NCBI GenBank assembly: GCA_963802355.1
Contig: CAWDIV010000015.1
Span: forward strand, 558,001-622,000
Reading direction: 5' to 3'
From: SG8-41 sp963802355
GTDB lineage: Bacteria > Pseudomonadota > Gammaproteobacteria > Burkholderiales > SG8-41
DNA length: 64,000 nt
Below are positions 17,049-25,892 of the stretch, in pieces; position 1 is the stretch's first letter, and each line of letters starts with the position of its first letter. The notes below the pieces were generated by a model. The model was given only the letters and a program-made list of their open reading frames with translations. It was not told the origin of the DNA and did not search any database. Both the position numbers and the translations under genes were made by a program.

Positions 17049-17302
17049 TGGCAGACAAACAACTCAGCGATGAACAAAAATTATACAAGAGTCTTGCCGG
17101 ATATAACGAGCGTTCGCCGCTACGATATCAGGCGCTACTTGAACTGAACCGCAGAGCGGCTGAGCAAGCAGGCGCGACGACGCTCCGATGGACGCGCGTG
17201 GCTGCTTGCGCCCGCCGACGCCCGAAACCGCAAGAACGTCGTGGTCCGGGCTTTCGTCTTTTTCTAGGAAGACAGGAGCGGAATCCGACATTCGTGTCGT
17301 GA
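17048..17302 (+). CDS. small protein coupled to the integrase
   Basis: The 84-residue frame starts at an ATG overlapping the integrase stop by one base and has a good AGGAGG site at about 17035-17040. The N-terminal 47 residues (DEQKLYKSLAGYNERSPLRYQALLELNRRAAEQ) look like a real helical protein; the rest is Arg/Pro-rich and less convincing, so the true gene may be frameshifted after about residue 50. I do not recognise it. Position and coupling suggest a recombination accessory protein. Confidence 0.5.
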   Translation: MADKQLSDEQKLYKSLAGYNERSPLRYQALLELNRRAAEQAGATTLRWTRVAACARRRPKPQERRGPGFRLFLGRQERNPTFVS

Positions 17303-17505
17303 TACCGGACGACCGGATGTCCGTTTGGGGCGCCAGGCTGCCGGCGGAGGGCGTCGGTGCACCTCCCGCATCTGGGATCACTGCTCGCGCCCCATGCCGC
17401 GCTGCGTGCCGATCGAGTAACACCACGAACGACTGCTTTCTGCAAACCCGACCGGCGGCTTAGGGGTCCAATAGCAGTCATTCGCTAGGAGTCGTTTCTG
17501 GCGTT

Positions 17506-18411
17506 TCAACGTTTTTTGACAATTTCCTTTGCCGTCGCCTTCAGGATCTCGATGAAGCGTTTGGCGGCGGGAGAGAGGTAAGCACCTTCGCGGTAGATGA
17601 CGCCGACCGGGCGGCGCCACGAGGCTTCCTTGACTGGAAGTGCTTTCAAGCGGAATCGCGGAGCAGCCTGTTGGATGACGCGTTTTGAAATGAACCCCAA
17701 CAGATTGGATGAGGCGACGATCTGGAGCCTCACGCGTACGGAACGCGTCTGGACCGTGACCTGCGGCGGCGGCAGGCCGCCATCCTGAAACGCCTTGTAC
17801 AGCCAGTGCCACGGGAGCATGTTGACCGGAGCCAGCGCCCAGCGCTCCCGCGAAAGTGCCGCCAACGTGACGATCTTCTGCTTTGCCAGGGGATGCTTGG
17901 CGGACGCGTAGACGACGACCTCGTCGTCATACAAGTTTTCCTTGACGCAGCCCTCATACGGCGCTTCGGTCAGATAGTTCACGACTAGATCCAGCTCGCC
18001 GTTACGCAGCGCCGGCACCAGGACGTCGTTGTCTGAGACGGTGATTGCCAGAGTCGCACCCGGCGCGTCCTTCAACAAGGCGGTGTAAGCGGCGCACAGT
18101 TCTTCCGCCCGCAGTGCGCTTGCGCCGATGCGCAGATGGCCCGCTCGTCCCTGGCTCAGGTTCTCGGCCTCGCGCGCCACGTCGTCCAGAGTCAGACGTA
18201 TTCGGCCGATCTGCGCACGCAAGGCAGTGCCCACCGCAGTCAGCTGGACGCCTTTGGCGGAGCGCGTGACCAGTTTCGCCTTCACGGACTGCTCCAGCCG
18301 GCGCAGGCTCTTGCTCAGGGCGGGCGGGCTCAGTCCGAGGACTTCTGAGGCGCGCCGCACGTTACCGTGCTCGGCCACAACGGCGAAATACTGCAGGTCC
18401 CGCAGTTCCAT
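17506..18411 (-). CDS. LysR-family transcriptional regulator
   Basis: This 301-residue regulator has the LysR winged-helix at the N-terminus (LRDLQYFAVVAEHGNVRRASEVLGLSPPALSKSLRRLEQ) and a two-lobed effector domain beginning at HLRIGASALRAEELC. It diverges from a TctC receptor gene 146 bases away, the classical layout in which a LysR protein controls the adjacent catabolic or transport gene and itself. A second, related LysR/TctC pair follows at 19672-21667. The ligand is unknown but is presumably related to that of the TctC receptor. This copy is intact. Confidence 0.93.
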   Translation of the reverse strand: MELRDLQYFAVVAEHGNVRRASEVLGLSPPALSKSLRRLEQSVKAKLVTRSAKGVQLTAVGTALRAQIGRIRLTLDDVAREAENLSQGRAGHLRIGASALRAEELCAAYTALLKDAPGATLAITVSDNDVLVPALRNGELDLVVNYLTEAPYEGCVKENLYDDEVVVYASAKHPLAKQKIVTLAALSRERWALAPVNMLPWHWLYKAFQDGGLPPPQVTVQTRSVRVRLQIVASSNLLGFISKRVIQQAAPRFRLKALPVKEASWRRPVGVIYREGAYLSPAAKRFIEILKATAKEIVKKR

Positions 18412-18414
18412 AGT

Positions 18415-18461
18415 GTTAACCCCAATTCAGCATACGATGAAAGTCGGATAATTGCGGTAAA
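18415..18461. promoter_or_regulatory. probable LysR operator, first module
   Basis: The divergent gap holds GTTAACC at the regulator start and, 25 bases later, GATAATTGCGGTAA (18447-18460). The second LysR/TctC module has TTAACC then GATAATTGCGTTAA with almost the same spacing (24 bases). Conservation of both elements while the bases between differ suggests the regulator's binding sites and overlapping divergent promoters. No binding data are implied; this is inferred from the comparison. Confidence 0.5.
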
Positions 18462-18557
18462 CGTCCAGGAGTGTCAATATCGGGCCGCGTTCCCGAGTTG
18501 AGATGCTTGGCCGGAACGCACGATGCGCGCCAGCAACGGCGACACAGGGGAGGCGAC

Positions 18558-19552
18558 ATGCGTGCTTTTCAGGTATTTTCTGCAGCAATCGTGATTGGCG
18601 TGGCAGCCGCGGCTGTCCCGGCATCCGCGCAGAACGTCGCGACAGGCTCAGGGCAGGCTTACCCGACGAAGTTCGTGCGCGTCATTACCGGGGGCGCGGG
18701 CAACATGCATGACATAGTTGCGCGCCAGGTGGGCAGCGGCTCAGCGAACGCTGGGGCCAATCGGTCGTGATCGAGAATAGACCGGGCGCCGGGCTCACGA
18801 TCGGCACCGGGATGGCGGCGCGAGCGACGCCAGACGGGTACACCCTGTTGATGTCGGACCGAACCGCGATCGCGGTCGCGCCGAGCGCCTACAAAGGCTT
18901 GTCCTATGATCCCGCCAAAGATCTCGCACCGATCACGCTGGTTGCTCGGGCACCGCTGCTGATCGTCGCCCACCCGTCGGTACCGGCAACCAAGCTGCGC
19001 GAGTTGATTGACTATGCTAAGCAACGTCCCGGCGTCCTCAATTACGCCGCGGCTGGCCAGGCAACGGTCAATCATATCGCCGGGGAGCTCTTCAAGCAGA
19101 TGGCCGGCGTTGAGATTACGGCGGTTAATTACAAGGGTACGCCGGCAGCGATGCTGGCCGTAGTCAGCGGCGAGGTAAAGGTGGGTTTCGGCATGGTGCC
19201 CGTCGCCCTGCAGCACGTGAATGCGGGAAGGCTGCGCGCGTATGCCATCACCAGCAACAAACGCTTCTCCGGTTTGCCCGACGTTCCAACCTCGGCCGAA
19301 GCAGGACTGCCCGGTTTCGAATCGGACTACTGGATCGGCATGCTCGCGCCGGCGCGCACTCCCGGACAGATCATCGGCAAGCTGAACACCGACATCGTCT
19401 CGATCCTGAAGACACCCGAACTGCAGACGTCGTTGCTCGCGCAGGGGGCTGAGCTCGTTGCAGGAACCCCGCAGGAATTCGCCGCGTTTATCACGAGCGA
19501 GACGGCGCGGCTGAAGAAAGTGGTCGATCTGGCAGGCATCCGCATGGAGTGA
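18558..19552 (+). pseudogene. TctC receptor with one -1 frameshift
   Basis: A GGGGAGG site precedes the ATG and the signal peptide (MRAFQVFSAAIVIG to ASAQNVA). The frame fails at about 18734, where GGGCAGCGG lacks one C of GGGCCAGCGG; restoring it gives DIVARQVGQRLSERWGQSVVIENRPGAG and a 331-residue TctC protein ending with IRMESTOP at 19550-19552. Conserved DGYTLLMSDRTAIAVAP, NYKGTPAAMLAVVSGEVKVGF and LPDVPTSAEAGLPGFES are intact downstream. It is divergent from the LysR gene at 17506. It closely resembles the TctC gene at 20689, sharing DRTAIAVAP and YWIGMLAPART-like segments. Confidence 0.87.
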
Positions 19553-19564
19553 GCGGGACTGCGC

Positions 19565-19685
19565 TTGGCCCGCGAGGGCGCTGAGCTCGCCCTCGCAACG
19601 CCGGCAGAGTTCGCGGCGCTCATCAAGGGCGAAACCCAGAAATGGGCGGCGAGTGATGAAGTCCGCCGGAATCAAGCCGGAGTGA
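19565..19685 (+). pseudogene. C-terminal fragment of a TctC receptor
   Basis: Twelve bases after the previous receptor ends, the sequence LAREGAELALATPAEFAALIKGETQKWAA repeats the last part of a TctC protein. One extra A at about 19652 shifts the frame; without it the ending is VMKSAGIKPE and a stop at 19683-19685, the standard TctC C-terminus. It overlaps the end of the oppositely directed LysR gene by 14 bases. It probably marks the breakpoint of the duplication that gave the two LysR/TctC modules. Confidence 0.75.
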
Positions 19686-20575
19686 GGCTTCTCTTCGCCG
19701 TCGTCTTCAGTATGTCGATGAACCGCCGCGCGGCGGGAGAGATGTAGGCGTCCTTCCGGTACCGCTACTGCGACCGGCCGGATCCAGTTCGGGTCCTTCA
19801 GGGGAAGGATGGTCAGCGCCAGATTCGATGCCGCTGCCTGCACGACCCCTCTCGAAGCCACGCCCAGCAGATCGGATGCCGCCACCGTGCGAAGGCGGAG
19901 GGCCACGGAATCCGACGTCAGCGCGAGTTGCGGCGGCGGCAACCCCTGTTGGTCGAACACGCGCTGCAGCCAGGCTACGGCACCCGAGCGCGTGCTTGCC
20001 CACCGCTCCCCCGCCACGTCGTGAATTGCCAATCCCCTGCGCTTCGCCAGCCGGTGACGGGCCGAGCAATACACAACGAACTCATCGTCTCGGAGGAGCA
20101 TCTGCTCGATTCCGGGGTACACGCTCTGCCGTGCATGGATCACGACCAGGTCGAGGTCGCCCTTGCGCAGTGCCGGTAACAAGGCATCGTTGTCCTGGAC
20201 GGTAACGTCCAGGGTGATTCGCGCCGCATCCTTCAGCAGCGTACTGCAGGCCCCGGGCAGCAGCGATTCGGTGTTGCCGGGACTGGCGCCGATACGCAGA
20301 TGGCCCGCCTTTCCGTGGGCGAGGTCCGCGACCTCGCGTGCGAGATCGTCGCGCGCGAGCTGGAGGCGGCGCACGTGCGACAGCAGCGCGGCTCCGACGA
20401 CGGTCAGCTCCACGCCTTTCGGCGTGCGTCTCACCAGCTTCGCATCGGCCGCCTGCTCGAGGCGGCGCAGGCTGATGCTGAGCGCTGGCTGACCGAGTCC
20501 CAAGGCTTCCGCTGCGCGTCCCAAGTGCCTGTGCTCGGCGATCACGGCGAAATACTCGATGTCGCGAAGGTCCAT
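19672..20575 (-). pseudogene. second LysR regulator, frameshifted near its end
   Basis: The start MDLRDIEYFAVIAEHRHLGRAAEALGLGQPALSISLRRLEQ is a complete LysR winged-helix, and the effector domain follows. Near the C-terminus one extra base at about 19764 turns VAVRYRKDAYISPAARRFIDILKTTAKRSLTPA into an unrelated tail that runs on antisense through the receptor gene. Correcting it gives a 300-residue protein with stop at 19672, the same length as the LysR at 17506. It diverges from the TctC gene at 20689. Because only the last 35 residues are lost, the product might still bind DNA. Confidence 0.85.
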
Positions 20576-20578
20576 GTC

Positions 20579-20625
20579 ATTAACCGATTTAATGTGAGTG
20601 GAAAACTCAGATAATTGCGTTAATC
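20579..20625. promoter_or_regulatory. probable LysR operator, second module
   Basis: ATTAACC at 20579-20585 and GATAATTGCGTTAA at 20610-20623 correspond to the two conserved blocks between the first LysR/TctC pair. The spacing is 24 bases against 25 in the first module. The blocks are the best candidates for the binding sites of the two paralogous regulators, possibly with cross-talk. Confidence 0.5.
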
Positions 20626-20688
20626 GCAGGGCGCAGTCAACATGCGCGAAAGACGAATCAGAAAGCAAAGCCGAGGGGGGAGGAATTC

Positions 20689-21667
20689 ATGCGTGGATGG
20701 CTGGAAGCCGCTGTCGTGGGCTTGCTCGTAGCCTGCAGTATCGGGGTGAACGCCGCAGGGCTCGCGCAGAACTACCGACGAAACCGGTCCGTATCATTAC
20801 CGGTGCGGCTGGAACGTTTCACGATATCGTGACGCGGCAGCTCGGCCAGAGGCTGAGCGAGCGCTGGGGGCAGCCAGTGGTCGTCGAGAACAAGCCGGGC
20901 GCCGGACTCACGATCGGAACGGCCCTTGCCGCTAGGTCCAACCCGGACGGATACACGTTGCTCATGTCTGACCGCACCGCGATCGCCGTCGCTCCGGTCC
21001 TGCACAAGAGCCTTCCCTATGATCCCATCGCGGATCTGTCGCCGATAACGCTGGCCGCCCGCTCACCGATGATGCTGGTTGCCCATCCTTCGGTCCCCGC
21101 ATCCAACCTGCGCGAATTCATCGCCTACGCGAGGAAGCAGCCCGGGGGCCTCATCAATATGGCGGGCGCGGGACCCGGAACGGCAGCGCACATGACGGCA
21201 GAGCAGTTGAAGGTAGCCACGGGGCTCAATCTGACATCGATCCAGTACAAGGGCGGCGGCGCGGCGACGCTCGCGATCGTGAGCGGTGAAACCAAGGCGG
21301 GATTTGGAAACATCCCGAACGTGCTGCCTCACGTGACAGCCGGCAAGCTCAAGGCATATGCGGTTACCAGCAAGACGCGCTTTTCGGGAGCGCCCGATGT
21401 TCCTACGGCCGCCGAGGCCGGGCTACCCGGTTTTGAATCGGAGCAGTGGATCGGCATGCTGGCACCCGCGCGCACCAGGGCTGAGCTGATCGGAAAACTC
21501 AACCGTGACATGGTGGAGTTCCTGCAGGCGCCGGAAATGCAGGCCGCCATGCGGGCGCAGGGGGCGGAACCTGCTCCCGGTACGCCAGCCGAGTTCGCCC
21601 TGTTCATCAAGAGCGAAACGGTCAAGCTCAGGAAGGTGATCGAGCCGCCGGCATCAAGCCCGAGTGA
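20689..21667 (+). pseudogene. TctC receptor with two -1 frameshifts
   Basis: A strong GGGGGGAGG site precedes the ATG at 20689, followed by a signal peptide (MRGWLEAAVVGLLVACSIG to LAQN). One C is missing at about 20775, which would give AQNYPTKPVRIITG, and one G at about 21647, which would give KVIEAAGIKPE and the stop at 21665-21667. The corrected protein has 326 residues with VVENKPGAGLTIGT, DGYTLLMSDRTAIAVAP, QYKGGGAATLAIVSGETKAGF and APDVPTAAEAGLPGFES. It is a close paralogue of the 18558 copy and is divergent from the second LysR. Confidence 0.87.
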
Positions 21668-21892
21668 GTGCCGCTATTTCGCGTAGAGCCTGCGCAGCGC
21701 GCGCACGTCCTTGATCTGATCGAAGCTTCAGAGCGCCTTGAGCAAGGCCTTCGAGCGGGCCTCGCCCGGTACCTGGCGGCTTTAGGGCGGGTTGATCTTT
21801 TCCGCCGCGACCGGCGTCTATCCGGAAATCGGGGTCCCGAACTCGTGAACATTCCGGCCATCGCGAAACTGGGTGTATCCGGGATCGCATTC

Positions 21893-22207
21893 CCTGGAAG
21901 CACCCTGTTAATCGCGCACCAAAAGCGTGTTGTGATGGCTGTCTCGAAGACCCGTTTGCCGGCTGTCTACGCCGCCGCCTTATTCCCCGACGCAGGCGGA
22001 CTAATGTCCTACGCCGCTAGTCAAGCGGATAATTGTCGGCGCGCAGCAGGCTACGTCGACAAGATCCTCAAGGGTGCGAAACCCGGCGATCTGCCGATCG
22101 AACAGCCGACGAAGTTCGAGCTGGTGATCAACATGAAGACCGCAAAAGCGCTCGGGATCACGATTCCGCAGTCGGTGCTAGTGCAGGCAACTCGGGTAAT
22201 CGACTGA
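21893..22207 (+). pseudogene. C-terminal fragment of an ABC_sub_bind receptor
   Basis: The frame reads RLPAVYAAALFPDAGGLMSYAAS, then FRR-like NCRRAAGYVDKILKGAKPGDLPIEQPTKFELVINMKTAKALGITIPQS and ends at 22205-22207. This is the characteristic last 90 residues of the ABC_sub_bind (PF04392) receptor family. The N-terminal two thirds are missing; the same frame upstream to 21668 shows no family sequence. The complete relative at 25893 has the same ending (VDKILKGAKPSELPFELPTRFHLLIN). It is a remnant in the decayed zone after the second LysR/TctC module. Confidence 0.75.
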
Positions 22208-22705
22208 TCTCGCGTAGATGACTGCTTTCAGGAACGGGCGATGACGGCTTAGGGTCGGGTGCCGCCTCTGACCAGCGGCAGCTTTGCGGAAATCTGAGGC
22301 ACTGACTGACATTGGCGTCCGCCACCGGCCGCTATCTGGAAAACTGGGGGCCGGCGAATGTGGGACCGTTATGGCCAAAAGCGGTCGTTCGAGAAATTGA
22401 GACTGGTCCAGACGGAATAAGACAAATAGATATTCCTGCTCTTCCAATCGAGCCAGTGAGCTGTGGCGGCTCATCTGTCCGCTATGTGTTTCACTTCTTC
22501 TCGCACTTCCGCGATTTAAGAGTGGATGCTCTGGGCGGGAGGGGCTGATCTTGGGCCTGTCCATCGTCGCGCCAGGTAGCGCAGCTAGAGGCATTGCTCG
22601 TAACGTCTCAGTTCAGCCATGCGGTTGCAAGTTCGACGCGGAAGGGCTAAACCGATCACGACTATGTTCTAGGTGGACTTATCTCAGCGCAACGCGGAGG
22701 ACCAG
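22208..22705. other. gap without a recognisable gene
   Basis: I see no convincing gene on either strand in these 498 bases. Short open frames exist but their translations have no protein-like pattern. The stretch has the patchwork look of decayed island DNA. The last 10 bases contain the GGAGG site of the next gene. Confidence 0.5.
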
Positions 22706-23167
22706 ATGACAGAGAAACATGAATTGCCGCCTCAAACGAGTGAACTTCCACAACGCAATTATCGAGAAAAGGTCCAAGCCGCTCTCACACGTCCCAGGGT
22801 GTCATCCGCTGAAAGCCAGGAGATGGTGGCGGCAGGGTGGCGTCATTTCGAATGGGTTTATGGGGATATCTGGAACATCACGATGCTTGAGTCTGGTCTT
22901 GTCGTGATATGGCTAGCGGGACGGACCTCCGAAATGCACGAATCTGAGCGCTTCCGCGACCATTCCTTCCGGTTTCGGAGGCCGGAAGACGACTTCCTTG
23001 CTGAAGCGCGGCGCTCACAGTCGCATGGATTGGCCTTTGAGTTTGGATGCTACGCCAAGTATCCGCTAGACCCCACCAAGGATCCGTTCCTGGTACAGCA
23101 GATTACTTTTTACGCAGTGTGGGGGAGACCACACGTCGATTCCAGCAGTGGTTGGAACCAACTTTAA
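22706..23167 (+). CDS. hypothetical protein
   Basis: The 153-residue protein starts at an ATG with GGAGG five bases upstream (22696-22700), which I prefer to a TTG-type start 11 codons earlier. The N-terminus is polar (TEKHELPPQTSELPQRNYREKVQAAL). The middle reads WRHFEWVYGDIWNITMLESGLVVIWLAG, with aromatic residues suggesting a beta-rich fold. No signal peptide or catalytic motif is visible. It is flanked by non-coding island DNA on both sides. I do not recognise it. Confidence 0.5.
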   Translation: MTEKHELPPQTSELPQRNYREKVQAALTRPRVSSAESQEMVAAGWRHFEWVYGDIWNITMLESGLVVIWLAGRTSEMHESERFRDHSFRFRRPEDDFLAEARRSQSHGLAFEFGCYAKYPLDPTKDPFLVQQITFYAVWGRPHVDSSSGWNQL

Positions 23168-23436
23168 GTGATGGACAGTGTCCGCTTCTCGGCAATTTGG
23201 GCCGACCGGCAATCGGCTCAAACCGGCCAACTCCGGTCACTCGAGTAGTCAGCCGTTAGGTGAGACTGGACCGGGTGGAAGCGGGCGACCTCCTCGATGC
23301 ATATAAGCCGTCGCCATCAGGTGTTCGAGCGCCGATCCTGCAAAGGCTACTTTGGGTGTGGAGCGGACCTTCCTTGTCACTCCGCTGGGCGTGACCGGCG
23401 CCAGGTCAAAAACGCTCGCCACAGATAAAACTGCCC

Positions 23437-24186
23437 TCAATGAGGCGGCGCTCCGAATATCTTTCGGATCACCTCATCAGCGTCTTCATCGAAACAGCGG
23501 CCATGGCTGAGTACAATTCGCTGCGGCTGCCATGAGTAGATCTTTCCAATCGCCGCCTTCACCTTTCGCTGCTGGAAGCGCAGCGGCAGCCTCATGCCAA
23601 AGAATATTTGGCCGTACGGATGATACATCCCGGTGAGCTTGGTGGCCGTTCGCCAAGGCTCGGAAATCTTGTCCAATTCGAGGTTAATGATCGTATCAGT
23701 GAGTATCAGCGACCTTGAAGCCTTGTGGAAGAAAATGAACTCCTTGAAATAGCCGCCAGGAAAAAGCAGTTGGTCAATCTCCTCACGCCATTCATCTGGC
23801 GCATTGGCATCGAGGTCTCTTGCAAAATCGATATTCACGCGCCGTGCCCGTGCTCGGTGGCGTACACGTGGTGACGCCCACGTAACCGTTTCGGGAAACG
23901 CTCTCGCCCATTCTCCAATATGCGCATAGTGGAATTGGTTCGGCGACACGAGATGACGAGCCGTCCCCAACCCGCGAATCTCCTTGGCCAGTCTCTCGTC
24001 GAACTTGATCGGCGAATGGAGGAAGAGGTCGCCGTTCGAAAGGCGCACTACCGTCATTCGGGTCGTGAACGGAAGCGGCAGCCTGATTCCGCCTACAGTC
24101 AAATATTCGAATGGGCCATCGACGATGCCGATGTCCGGCGCGAGTGACTTGTAGACGTTAATCGGCTCGTAAACAGAGGCACCCAT
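23437..24186 (-). CDS. DUF4336 protein, metallo-beta-lactamase-like fold
   Basis: The 249-residue protein has the DUF4336 layout: YEPINVYKSLAPDIGIVDGPFEYL, LPFTTRMTVVRLSNGDLFLHSPIKFDERLAKEI, then ARHLVSPNQFHYAHIGEWARAFPET and VLSHGRCFDEDADEVIRKIF. The family is a divergent branch of the metallo-beta-lactamase fold; the histidines in FLHSP, NQFHYAH and LSHG occupy the places of metal ligands. The biochemical role is not known. The ATG at 24186 is preferred to a TTG five codons upstream. It stands alone, leftward, in the accessory region. Confidence 0.85.
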   Translation of the reverse strand: MGASVYEPINVYKSLAPDIGIVDGPFEYLTVGGIRLPLPFTTRMTVVRLSNGDLFLHSPIKFDERLAKEIRGLGTARHLVSPNQFHYAHIGEWARAFPETVTWASPRVRHRARARRVNIDFARDLDANAPDEWREEIDQLLFPGGYFKEFIFFHKASRSLILTDTIINLELDKISEPWRTATKLTGMYHPYGQIFFGMRLPLRFQQRKVKAAIGKIYSWQPQRIVLSHGRCFDEDADEVIRKIFGAPPH

Positions 24187-24312
24187 CTTGCGGACCGCCA
24201 ATATATCCTGGGAAAGTCGAGACTACGACGCTTAGCGCTGGCATGCCTACATGCGCCGAAATCCGCTTCGGGTCGTTTACTGTCGTGTCGCGAAGCGGCC
24301 GAGCGTGTGTGG

Positions 24313-24345
24313 AAATCAGGGACAGACCAGTTCTGTCCCTGATTT
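24313..24345 (-). terminator. 14-bp hairpin downstream of the EAL gene
   Basis: AAATCAGGGACAGA (24313-24326) pairs perfectly with TCTGTCCCTGATTT (24332-24345) around a five-base loop. It lies 18 bases beyond the stop of the leftward EAL gene, as expected for a terminator, though no long T-run follows. It carries the AGGGACAGACCA core also found at 15186-15197. Confidence 0.6.
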
Positions 24346-24362
24346 TCTCGTCACCGGGAACT

Positions 24363-25562
24363 TCAGGATGCGATCAGCGCCGCGGCTGCATCCAAGGGGA
24401 CCCCTTTGGAGAAGAAGAATCCTTGGCCGAGCTCGCAACCCATTCCCGCGAGCTCCCGGACCTGCGTTTCCTGCTCGATGCCCTCGGCAACTACATCAAG
24501 CCCGATGGCGTGAGCAAGCTGATTGATGGCTCGCACGATCTTCAGGCTTCTCGGGTCACCACCCATCGCCTGCACGAAGGAGCGGTCGATCTTCAGCGAA
24601 TCGATGGGGAAGCTCGCGAGGTAGCTCAAGCTGGAGAACCCGGTCCCGAAGTCGTCGAGGACGATGCCCGTCCCGATCTTCTTGCAGCCCTCGATCCAGC
24701 GGAGGGGCTGGGAGCGGAAGTCCATCAGAACCCCTTCGGTAATCTCGAGCTTGAGGGAGCCGGGGTCGATGCCGCTCGACTCGATCACTTCGGCGAGCTC
24801 TGAAAGAAAGGAAGGTTCCGCGAATTGCCGCCCCGAGACGTTCACGCTCATCGTGAGCCGCGCCTCGCGCTCTCGCTGGAGCACCACGAGATCGCGGCAG
24901 GCCCGCTCCAGCACAAAGCGTCCAATGGGCACGATGAGCGCGGTCTCCTCGGCGAGATGGACGAACTTCTCGGGAGGAATGGTGCCGAACTCGCGATGCT
25001 TCCATCGCAGCAGCGCTTCGAACCCGGCAGTGCGGCCGTCCCCAAGGCACACCAAAGGCTGGTAGTGAAGCTCGAGTTCCTCGCGAGCGAACGCATTGCG
25101 GAGCTCGCTCTCGAGCTTCATCTTGTCAACGGCAAGCTTGACGACCTCGGCATCGGCGCCGGCGCCGATGCTGTTGAGCCTACCCGCACCGAGATGGCGA
25201 AACAGATTCTGCTCGTGGCGGAAGCGGTTCAGGATCACTTGCAGGAGGAGCCGAAGAACGGGCTCCGCCCCTTCGACCCGGGAGCGCAACTGTTCCTGCA
25301 CGATAAGCGTGAGCTCGGTGTCCTCGATGGCTGTCGCCGTGGCTGATCGCTCGGTCCCGTCGAGGGCGGCCAGCTCACCGAACATCTCGCCCGGACCGAG
25401 AACCGAAAGAACTCTCCGCTCCGATCCGAGGCTAGTTGAGATTTCCACGAGCCCCGACTCGATCACGAAGGCGCAACTTGCCTTCTCGCGCTCGTGAAAG
25501 ATCGTCTCCCCGCGCGCGAAGCGCCGGCGCACCGTGGTTCCTTCGAGGGCCGAGTCCATCAC
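24363..25562 (-). CDS. cyclic-nucleotide-binding domain fused to EAL phosphodiesterase
   Basis: The 399-residue protein joins a CRP-like cNMP-binding domain (about 10-120; phosphate-binding cassette GEMFGELAALDGTERSATATA at 58-78) to an EAL domain (about 155-395). EAL catalytic motifs are complete: Glu182 in GFEALLRW, MSVNVSGRQF, LEITEGVL, DDFGTGFSSLSYL, LKIDRSFVQ and VVAEGIE. It should hydrolyse cyclic di-GMP, with activity plausibly gated by cAMP or cGMP binding. No GGDEF domain or membrane segment is present, so it is cytoplasmic. It links two second-messenger systems and would influence motility and biofilm. It is transcribed alone and ends in a perfect hairpin. Confidence 0.93.
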   Translation of the reverse strand: MMDSALEGTTVRRRFARGETIFHEREKASCAFVIESGLVEISTSLGSERRVLSVLGPGEMFGELAALDGTERSATATAIEDTELTLIVQEQLRSRVEGAEPVLRLLLQVILNRFRHEQNLFRHLGAGRLNSIGAGADAEVVKLAVDKMKLESELRNAFAREELELHYQPLVCLGDGRTAGFEALLRWKHREFGTIPPEKFVHLAEETALIVPIGRFVLERACRDLVVLQREREARLTMSVNVSGRQFAEPSFLSELAEVIESSGIDPGSLKLEITEGVLMDFRSQPLRWIEGCKKIGTGIVLDDFGTGFSSLSYLASFPIDSLKIDRSFVQAMGGDPRSLKIVRAINQLAHAIGLDVVAEGIEQETQVRELAGMGCELGQGFFFSKGVPLDAAAALIAS

Positions 25563-25892
25563 TGAGGGTTCTCGCGCAACGACGCGAAATTTAATTATAA
25601 CCGCGACCGGACCGGCTGCCCTGCGCTAGCCAGGGTGGTCGAGATTCTATGGCCACCGTCAAGCACCTCCGCCGATCAGTAGAGGATTGAAGGGCTGGCG
25701 GTGTCTGTAGATTCATCAACGGTAGCTATTGGGCAGATTGGACCGGACGCGCAGCCGGCAAGACACGGCCACACGCGGTCTCCCGCGGTTGCATTTGAAT
25801 TTCGCGACGAACAACCATAAAGCCTCGCTATAAGACCCGCCCGCCTGCCTTTCGTGGCGTAAGCGCATAATGGCCGCCACGGGGGGAGGCAA
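25563..25892. other. divergent intergenic region, promoters expected
   Basis: These 330 bases separate the leftward EAL gene from the rightward ABC receptor gene, so both promoters should lie here. I see no gene. An A+T-rich patch (AAATTTAATTATAA near 25588-25601), just upstream of the EAL gene, is a candidate promoter core. A strong GGGGGGAGG ribosome-binding site for the receptor ends at about 25889. Confidence 0.4.

Noticed and set aside
18659..20668. 669-codon leftward open frame covering the second LysR and the antisense of the TctC gene
   Set aside because: Only the first 270 codons match LysR; the rest is antisense to a receptor gene and appears because of a +1 shift at about 19764.
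21674..21860. leftward remnant ending FDQIKDVRALRRLYAK
   Set aside because: The ending looks gene-like but two in-frame stops interrupt it and I could not name a family, so it is not listed as a feature.
21668..21892. N-terminal extension of the ABC_sub_bind fragment
   Set aside because: The in-frame sequence has no resemblance to the family; the real fragment starts at about 21893.
22312..22548. 78-codon rightward frame
   Set aside because: Composition is not protein-like, and it lies in decayed island DNA without a start signal.
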